A DNA stretch of 64,000 nucleotides from Pseudomonas capsici (GTDB lineage: Bacteria > Pseudomonadota > Gammaproteobacteria > Pseudomonadales > Pseudomonadaceae), in the NCBI RefSeq assembly GCF_017165765.1, contig NZ_JAFGZD010000001.1, positions 558,001 to 622,000 on the forward strand. Direction: 5' to 3'. The notes beneath the pieces were generated by a model that searched no databases, was not told the origin of the DNA, and was given only the letters and a program-made list of their open reading frames with translations. This document shows positions 58,308 through 64,000 of this stretch, in pieces; position 1 is the stretch's first letter; every line of letters begins with the position of its first letter. Position numbers and translations under genes: made by a program.

Positions 58308-59570
58308 TCACTGTTCCAGGGTATTTTTCCGGATATGACCATTCTGGAAAATCATCGCCAGGTGCTCGCCCTGACCTACAAGGCAGTCAATGTCAGTGAG
58401 TGGGTCTCCGTCCACCACCAGCAGGTCGGCCTGTGCGCCCGCTGCGATGCAGCCCAGTTCACCCTCACGCTGAAGGATCTGCGCCGCCACACTGGTGGCG
58501 CTGCGCAGGGCTGCAAGATTGCCCAGCAATTCGGCGCGGATCTTCAGTTCGTGGCTCTGATATTCATGCATTTCACCGAGCAGGTCCGAGCCGTAGCCCA
58601 TGGGCACGCCAGCTTCGGCGAACAGCAGCAGGGCATTGCGTCCGGCCTGACGCACGTCTTCGATCTTGGCCACCGAGTCGGCTGGCAGTCCGAAGCGCTC
58701 CCCGTACTGGGCGAGCATTTCATAGGTGACTTGGGTCGGTACTGCAAAAGCCCCTTTTTCAGCCATCAGGCGAGCGGTGTCGGCATCCACCAGATTGCCG
58801 TGTTCGATGGTGCGTACGCCGCATTCGATGGCGCGGCGAATGGCCCGCGCCGTGTAAGCGTGAGCCATCACGTAGGTGTTGGCGGCTGCGGCCTCGTCGA
58901 CGATGGCGCGGATTTCGGCTTCGCTGTATTGGGTATTGGCAATCGGGTCGGTGGGTGAAGACACGCCACCTGAAGCCATGATCTTTATCTGGTTCGCGCC
59001 TTGTTGCAGTTCTTCACGAACTGCCAGGCGCACATTGTCGACACCATCCACTACCCGAGCGATGGCTCCGGCGCGGAAGCAGCAGGAACAGGGTTCACTC
59101 GACAGCAGCTCGCCACGGGCACGCATGTCGCCGTGGCCACCTGTCTGCGACAAGGCCTTGCCCGACGCGAAGATCTTCGGTCCTGGAATCAGCCCCAGCT
59201 GGATGGAGCGAGCCAGTGCCCAGTCGGCACCGCCGGCATCGCGCACGGTGGTGAAACCGCGCTGCAACATGGCGGCCAGAATCGGCAGCGCACGGTACAT
59301 GATGATGGCGTTAGGTTGCAGCGCGTTGAAACCCAGGTTGGCACTGGAGGCCAGAACGTGAACATGGCAGTCGATCAGGCCGGGCATCAGGGTCTTGCCA
59401 CCCAGATCGATAACTCTGGCCCCGGCTTCGGCGGGCTCGCCGGCAGGGCGTACGGCGACAATGCGCTCGCCCTCGATCACGACTTCCTGGCCGTCGAGCA
59501 ATTGGCCCAGTTGCAGATCGAGCAAGCGCCCGTTGCGCAGGATCAGTCGTGAGGATTCAGGGGTATTCAT
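58308..59570 (-). CDS. Metal-dependent amidohydrolase (imidazolonepropionase/prolidase-like)
   Basis: 420-residue TIM-barrel hydrolase. His69/His71 in DCHVHVL, the carboxylated Lys196 in IKIMASGG, His237, His257 (IEHGN) and Asp329 (GYGSDL) form the complete binuclear metal site. The cluster CSCC at 161-164 is unusual. It is related to the Xaa-Arg/Xaa-Pro dipeptidase group; the substrate is unknown but may be an N-acyl or dipeptide compound taken up by the adjacent MFS protein, whose gene overlaps it by 4 bases. Confidence 0.88.
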   Translation of the reverse strand: MNTPESSRLILRNGRLLDLQLGQLLDGQEVVIEGERIVAVRPAGEPAEAGARVIDLGGKTLMPGLIDCHVHVLASSANLGFNALQPNAIIMYRALPILAAMLQRGFTTVRDAGGADWALARSIQLGLIPGPKIFASGKALSQTGGHGDMRARGELLSSEPCSCCFRAGAIARVVDGVDNVRLAVREELQQGANQIKIMASGGVSSPTDPIANTQYSEAEIRAIVDEAAAANTYVMAHAYTARAIRRAIECGVRTIEHGNLVDADTARLMAEKGAFAVPTQVTYEMLAQYGERFGLPADSVAKIEDVRQAGRNALLLFAEAGVPMGYGSDLLGEMHEYQSHELKIRAELLGNLAALRSATSVAAQILQREGELGCIAAGAQADLLVVDGDPLTDIDCLVGQGEHLAMIFQNGHIRKNTLEQ

Positions 59571-60877
59571 TGATAGGCTCCAGTCAGAGGACGGCGGGAC
59601 ACGGGCTCTCTGTCGCGATAAAGCATCGCGCCTGCACCGCTGATGATTGCTGCGAACATGATGTAGAAGGCCGGGGCCACGTTGCTGCCTGTCGAGGCGA
59701 TCAGCCAGGTGATAGTGAAGGTGGCGAAGCCGCCGAAGATCGTTACCGCGAAGTTGTAAGCTACCGACAGCCCGGTCGAGAGCACGTGGGTGGGCAGCAG
59801 TTCGCCGAATGCGGCGAGGATCGAGCCGATGTAGCCCGAAATCAGCAGGCCCAGCACCAGCTCAAAGACCAGCAGCGAAAACAGCCCCGGCATCTGGTTG
59901 ATGAAAACAAACATCGGGTAGGCGCTGAAGAAAATCGCCAGCGCCGAACCCAGCAGCCAGGGCCGACGACCATAGCGGTCAGCAAGGGCACCGACGATAG
60001 GCGTCGCCACGATCAACACTGCGCCGCCCATCATGCCGGCGCTGAATCCCATCCATGAAGGCAGACCGAGCACTCGCTGGGCGTAGGAAGGAATGTAAAA
60101 CAGGACGGCGTAGGTACAGACTGTCCAGAGCACGACCAGCGAGAAACTGATCAGGGTCTGGCGTGGATAGGTGCGCAAGACTTCACGCAAGGGCGAGTCG
60201 ACGGGCTTGCTGGCCTTGTAGACCGGTGTTTCATCGACGCGGCTACGGATGTAGAAGCCCACCGGACCGATCAGGGTGCCAATCAGAAAGGGCACGCGCC
60301 AGCCCCAGCTTTCCAGTTGTTCCTGAGTCAGGTAGCTGGACAGGACAGCGCCCAGCGTGGAGCCGAGCAATACGGCAACGCCAATGCTGGCTTGAATCCA
60401 GCTGGAGTAGAAAGCTTTCTTGCCTTCGGGAGCGTGTTCGGTCAGGAAGGCCGTGGCGCTGCCCATCTCGCCACCCGCCGAAAAGCCTTGCAGCAGCCGC
60501 GCCAGTACGATCAGCACCGGAGCCATCAGGCCTATCTGCGCATAGCTGGGGGTGATGGCGATGATCAGCGTGCCAAGGGCCATAAGCAGGATGGTCAGCG
60601 AGAGTGCCGCCTTGCGCCCGTGCTTGTCCCCATAGATACCCAGTACGATGCCGCCCACCGGGCGCATGAAAAAACCGACGCCGAAAGTGGCCAGGGCCAG
60701 AAGGTAGGAACTCAGTTCATTGCCGGTCGGGAAGAACACTTTGGCAATGATGACGGAAAAGAAGCTGTAGACCGTGAAGTCGAACCATTCAAGGCCATTG
60801 CCTATGACCGTGGCGGTCACGGCACGACGTGCCTGCTGGTTGTGAGTGCGTGGCGGAGAGGTTTGTTCTGTGCTCAC
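59567..60877 (-). CDS. MFS metabolite:proton symporter (MHS family, ProP/ShiA-like)
   Basis: 436 residues from a GTG at 60877, which has AGGAGT six bases upstream; an in-frame start at 60922 lacks one. 12 helices, with VIGNGLEWFDFTVYSFFSVI as the MHS-family first segment and GDKHGRKAALSLTILLMAL as motif A. It imports a small organic acid, betaine or similar. The stop overlaps the amidohydrolase start (ATGA), so uptake and hydrolysis of one substrate are likely coupled. Confidence 0.92.
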   Translation of the reverse strand: MSTEQTSPPRTHNQQARRAVTATVIGNGLEWFDFTVYSFFSVIIAKVFFPTGNELSSYLLALATFGVGFFMRPVGGIVLGIYGDKHGRKAALSLTILLMALGTLIIAITPSYAQIGLMAPVLIVLARLLQGFSAGGEMGSATAFLTEHAPEGKKAFYSSWIQASIGVAVLLGSTLGAVLSSYLTQEQLESWGWRVPFLIGTLIGPVGFYIRSRVDETPVYKASKPVDSPLREVLRTYPRQTLISFSLVVLWTVCTYAVLFYIPSYAQRVLGLPSWMGFSAGMMGGAVLIVATPIVGALADRYGRRPWLLGSALAIFFSAYPMFVFINQMPGLFSLLVFELVLGLLISGYIGSILAAFGELLPTHVLSTGLSVAYNFAVTIFGGFATFTITWLIASTGSNVAPAFYIMFAAIISGAGAMLYRDREPVSRRPLTGAYQ

Positions 60878-61054
60878 TTTTTTGACTCCTGCATGCAAGA
60901 CATGCAGGAAACAACCCTGCATTTATAGGGGGGCAGAGTTGAAAAGTTGAAACATTATTCGGATCTGATGCCCGGTTGCGTTCGAGATTAGGCTGCGGCC
61001 CGAATTTGAGAAAGCGATCATTACGCAGGTTTGCATGCGTGTGGCGCATGCAAG

Positions 61055-61951
61055 TCAGACGGCAATCTCATTGCTCAGCCACTTCTCGAAGGCACGGGCA
61101 GCGCGTCTTGGCAGCTTGCCGCTGGGTGTGAGCAGGTAATACCCGCCAATGGCACCGATATCCGCGTTGCAGGCAGGGACCAGAGCGCCGGATTGCACAT
61201 GGCGATCAATCATCGGACGCCAGCCCAGCACAATGCCGTGTCCGGCGATGGCCAGATCCACCAGCACCGGATAGAGGTTCACGGTCATGCGCTGGTGGAT
61301 CAGCGAAGCATCCACACCCTGACGACCGAACCAGTCATTCCAGGACAGCCATTGGCGCTGGCCGTCTTCGAGCATCAGCAGGCAATGGTCAAGCAGTTGC
61401 GCCGGCTCAAGTGTCTGGCCGCCCAGATAGTCCGGTGAGCAATAGGCATTCACCGACTCGGCAAACAGCAAGCGGCCATCCAGCCCGGGAGGCGACTTTT
61501 CACGCAGGAAATACAGTGCCAGGTCGAACTCGGCACGAATCAGAGAATCCAGCCCGTCGACCACCCGCAAGCGTATGTCCACTGCCGGGAATTCATCCTT
61601 GTAGCGACCCAGCAACGGTCCCAGCCAAAGCGCAGCTACGCCGCTGGAGCAGGCCAGCGTCAATTGCTGCTCGCCGCTGTGGGTGATGACCTGAGCCGTG
61701 GCTTCGGCGCACTGAGTCAGGATGCGGTGAATTTCTTCGGCATAGATCTGACCCGCTATGGTCAGGTGAATGCGCTTGTGCTCGCGACGAAACAGCGCCC
61801 GGCCCAGGAATTCCTCCAGTTGGGCGACCTGTCGACTGATTGCACTCTGGGTCAGGTGCAGCTCGGCGGCTGCCCGGGTGAAACTGCCATGACGAACCGT
61901 GGCTTCAAAGGCGATCAGGTTCTGTAGTGGCGGAAGAGGTTCTATACGCAC
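61055..61951 (-). CDS. LysR-family regulator (GcvA-like), first of a tandem pair
   Basis: 298 residues, GTG start. Helix-turn-helix PPLQNLIAFEATVRHGSFTR with LHLTQSAISRQVAQLE at 7-60, then an effector domain. It lies 12 bases downstream of the second LysR gene and 177 bases upstream of the MFS gene on the same strand, so it is placed to control the MFS-amidohydrolase unit. The ligand is unknown. Confidence 0.9.
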   Translation of the reverse strand: MRIEPLPPLQNLIAFEATVRHGSFTRAAAELHLTQSAISRQVAQLEEFLGRALFRREHKRIHLTIAGQIYAEEIHRILTQCAEATAQVITHSGEQQLTLACSSGVAALWLGPLLGRYKDEFPAVDIRLRVVDGLDSLIRAEFDLALYFLREKSPPGLDGRLLFAESVNAYCSPDYLGGQTLEPAQLLDHCLLMLEDGQRQWLSWNDWFGRQGVDASLIHQRMTVNLYPVLVDLAIAGHGIVLGWRPMIDRHVQSGALVPACNADIGAIGGYYLLTPSGKLPRRAARAFEKWLSNEIAV

Positions 61952-61963
61952 AAGGGCTCCGTA

Positions 61964-62869
61964 TTACAAACCATCGGGAAACGGCGTCGACAGCAGCCAG
62001 TCCCTGAACACGCAGAGTGATGGCAGGTTCTGGAAGCGTGTGGCATACACCAGATAGTAATTGCGGCCACTGTCCATGGGGTCGAACAGCGTCACCAGCT
62101 CACCGCTGCTGATTTCGTCCTGCACCAGAATGCGCGGCACCAGCGCCACGCCAATACCCGCTGCCACGGCCTGGATCAGATGCGCAGTCAGCTCGAAACT
62201 CGGACCGGGGCGCATGATGTGGTGGTCGAGCCGGTTTCTGTCGAACCAGTCGGACCAGGTGTTGGGCCGCGATACCACGCTCAGTAGTGACTGCTGCGCT
62301 ATCTGGCCCGGTGTCAGCGACTGGTGGTCGGCCAGCGCCGAAGGGCTGGCGATGAGCACCAGCTTCTCCTCGATCAATGGATGGGCGATATAACCCGGCC
62401 AATTACCTGTGCCTGCACAGATGATCGCGTTCATGTCGCTGGCTGCTGGCGTCAGATCGGCGTGCACGATCCGCGAGTGGACATGCACCACATGGCCCGG
62501 ATGCCGGGCATAAAAGTCATGCATGCGTGGCAACAGCCACTTTGAACCGAAGGTGGGCAGTACGACCAGATGCAGGGTTCCGCCTTCGGACTTGTGAGCG
62601 ATGGTCTGCAGCGTTGCACTGCGAATTCGGCCAAGGGCGGCAGCCAGCTCATGCTGGTACAGCGCACCTGCGGTGGTCAGCTCGATACGCCGGCCATCGC
62701 GCTTGAACAGCTCGACTTCCAGTTGCGCCTCAAGCGCCTGCACCTGGCGGCTGACCGCACTCTGGGTCAGGGCCAGCTCATCGGCGGCCTTGGTAAAGCT
62801 GACATGACGTGCCGCCGCTTCAAAAGCGATGAGCAAAGACATCGACGGTGTGAGTCTTCTCGGGTTCAT
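61964..62869 (-). CDS. LysR-family regulator (GcvA-like), second of a tandem pair
   Basis: 301 residues, clearly paralogous to the neighbour: SMSLLIAFEAAARHVSFTKA and LALTQSAVSRQVQALE in the helix-turn-helix. It is the promoter-proximal gene of the four-gene minus-strand run and divergent from the ydiJ-type gene across 167 bases. It may regulate the ydiJ-type gene, the MFS-amidohydrolase pair, or itself. Confidence 0.9.
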   Translation of the reverse strand: MNPRRLTPSMSLLIAFEAAARHVSFTKAADELALTQSAVSRQVQALEAQLEVELFKRDGRRIELTTAGALYQHELAAALGRIRSATLQTIAHKSEGGTLHLVVLPTFGSKWLLPRMHDFYARHPGHVVHVHSRIVHADLTPAASDMNAIICAGTGNWPGYIAHPLIEEKLVLIASPSALADHQSLTPGQIAQQSLLSVVSRPNTWSDWFDRNRLDHHIMRPGPSFELTAHLIQAVAAGIGVALVPRILVQDEISSGELVTLFDPMDSGRNYYLVYATRFQNLPSLCVFRDWLLSTPFPDGL

Positions 62870-63036
62870 TCATAAAACTCATGGAAAAACGGCAGGTTTT
62901 ACATTTGCGCTCGTGACCCTGAAGCCTGAGAATCAGCGCCAACCGTTGATGACACCTTGTTTCGAGCGCTCTGAAGCATACGTGTTTTACCTATAAAAGT
63001 TTGCATATAAAAAGCCCAGCCTGTCAGGAAACCGCC

Positions 63037-64000
63037 ATGATTGCCCTCTTGAATCCCACCCGCGAACAGGTCGATCACTATGACCGATTCCTCAATGCTC
63101 TGGCGCAAGAGGGGTTTGCAGGGGAAATCGCCAGGGATCATGGCTCTCGAACCGTTCTGGCCACCGATAACTCGATCTACCAGCGCATGCCCCAGGCCGC
63201 GGTGTTTCCCCGTGACAGCGCCGATGTCGAAATCCTTGCGCGACTGGCCGGGCGCGCCGAGCACAAGCAGGTGGTACTGACGCCACGGGGAGGCGGCACC
63301 GGAACCAACGGGCAATCCCTGACCGATGGTGTGGTGGTCGACCTGTCCCGGCATATGAACCGGATTCTGGAAATCAACGTCGAAGAGCGCTGGGTACGGG
63401 TGCAGACCGGCGTGGTCAAGGACCAGCTCAACGCGGCACTCAAGCCCCACGGCCTGTTCTTCGCCCCGGAGCTGTCCACCTCCAATCGGGCAACCGTTGG
63501 GGGGATGATCAATACCGATGCCAGCGGCCAGGGTAGCTGCACCTACGGCAAGACCCGTGACCATGTTCTGGAATTGTCCACGGTTCTGCTTGGCGGCTCA
63601 CGAATACACAGCCTGGCCATGGGCTCCGAACAACTGGAAGCGGAACAGGCCCGAACCGACCGGGCAGGGGAGGCTTATCGCTGCGCCCGTGAAATTGCCG
63701 ATACCCAGGCGCAGTTGATCAAGGACATCTTTCCACCGCTCAATCGTTGCCTGACCGGCTACGATCTTGCCCACCTGCGCGAGACCGATGGCCGCTTCAA
63801 CCTCAACAGCGTGCTGTGCGGTTCGGAAGGCTCGCTGGGCTTTATCGTCGAAGCCAGGCTCAATGTGTTGCCAATTCCCAAACACTCGATTCTGGTCAAT
63901 GTCCGTTATGCCGGTTTCATGGATGCCCTGCGCGACGCCAAGGCACTCATGGCGCTCAAGCCGCTCTCCATCGAAACCGTGGACTCCAAGGTCCTGATGC
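63037..64000 (+). CDS. ydiJ: FAD-linked oxidase, YdiJ-type (D-2-hydroxyglutarate dehydrogenase-like), partial
   Basis: The N-terminal 321 residues are present and the gene runs off the right edge. ATG at 63037 with AGGAA upstream. The FAD-binding 4 domain shows PRGGGTGTNGQSLTDGVVVDL, the ATVGGMINTDASGQGSCTYGKTRDHV segment around 155-180, and LCGSEGSLGFIVEARL. The full protein normally has about 1000 residues with a C-terminal iron-sulfur domain and oxidises D-2-hydroxy acids. It is divergent from the tandem LysR genes. Confidence 0.85.
   Translation, partial: MIALLNPTREQVDHYDRFLNALAQEGFAGEIARDHGSRTVLATDNSIYQRMPQAAVFPRDSADVEILARLAGRAEHKQVVLTPRGGGTGTNGQSLTDGVVVDLSRHMNRILEINVEERWVRVQTGVVKDQLNAALKPHGLFFAPELSTSNRATVGGMINTDASGQGSCTYGKTRDHVLELSTVLLGGSRIHSLAMGSEQLEAEQARTDRAGEAYRCAREIADTQAQLIKDIFPPLNRCLTGYDLAHLRETDGRFNLNSVLCGSEGSLGFIVEARLNVLPIPKHSILVNVRYAGFMDALRDAKALMALKPLSIETVDSKVLM

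Noticed and set aside
1..64000. CRISPR arrays, tRNA or rRNA genes, insertion sequences or prophage genes
   Set aside because: No direct-repeat/spacer pattern, transposase, integrase or clover-leaf pattern was seen by eye; a dedicated search (tRNAscan, ISfinder) was not possible.

Overview
The window reads as chromosomal DNA of a fluorescent Pseudomonas, probably of the P. syringae group. This rests on gene content: a liu (leucine/isovalerate) catabolic locus, muxABC-opmB with two RND pumps, tamAB, a glgE/treS-maltokinase/glgB operon, small Pseudomonas-type hypothetical proteins and REP-like GTGGGAGGCAGCTTGC hairpins. The species call is inference. I saw no insertion sequence, prophage, CRISPR array, tRNA or rRNA, and the region looks like ordinary core and soft-core chromosome. 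Two genes are cut by the window edges: liuB on the left and a ydiJ-type oxidase on the right.

Layout. 1-4 kb (minus strand): leucine catabolism in two transcription units, liuR-mvaB and liuA-liuB, each preceded by a MerR-type palindrome. 4-6.4 kb: a LysR regulator divergent from an ACAD10/11-like acyl-CoA dehydrogenase. 6.4-8.7 kb: a PstS-like/OmpA fusion protein and exonuclease III. 9-14.4 kb: tamA-tamB, then tpx with a textbook terminator. 15-24 kb: muxA-muxB-muxC-opmB, translationally coupled by ATGA overlaps. 24-29.5 kb: an MHYT-GGDEF-EAL c-di-GMP protein, a short-chain dehydrogenase, a MocR-type regulator, REP-like repeats and two small proteins. 29.9-37.5 kb: glgE, treS-maltokinase and glgB, behind a candidate AlgU (sigma-22) promoter. 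37.6-40.3 kb: a type V autotransporter with a ten-unit GG-ended repeat.

40-49 kb: an MFS transporter divergent from a beta-propeller lactonase, the ABC-F protein YbiT, two lipoproteins, a glutathione transferase, a DUF3830 protein and a D-serine-dehydratase-like PLP enzyme with a heptanucleotide repeat just upstream. 49-55 kb: an SF1 helicase carrying a strict G-x3 tetrad repeat, a DUF1652 protein, an orphan polyamine-type binding protein and a chemoreceptor. 55.5-64 kb: a histidine-phosphatase-like protein, a DUF1989 protein, a lipoprotein polysaccharide deacetylase, then on the minus strand LysR-LysR-MFS-amidohydrolase, with the ydiJ-type gene divergent.

How the genes work together. The liu genes convert isovaleryl-CoA to acetoacetate and acetyl-CoA, and are probably controlled by LiuR. 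TreS interconverts trehalose and maltose, the fused maltokinase makes maltose-1-phosphate, GlgE polymerises it and GlgB branches the product, so one operon encodes trehalose-to-alpha-glucan conversion. TamA/TamB support outer-membrane assembly, and the Mux/Opm proteins form a tripartite efflux system. No clearly new multi-gene system was found. The best leads are architectural: the helicase tetrad repeat, the autotransporter repeat, the PstS-OmpA fusion, the heptanucleotide tract and the regulatory palindromes.
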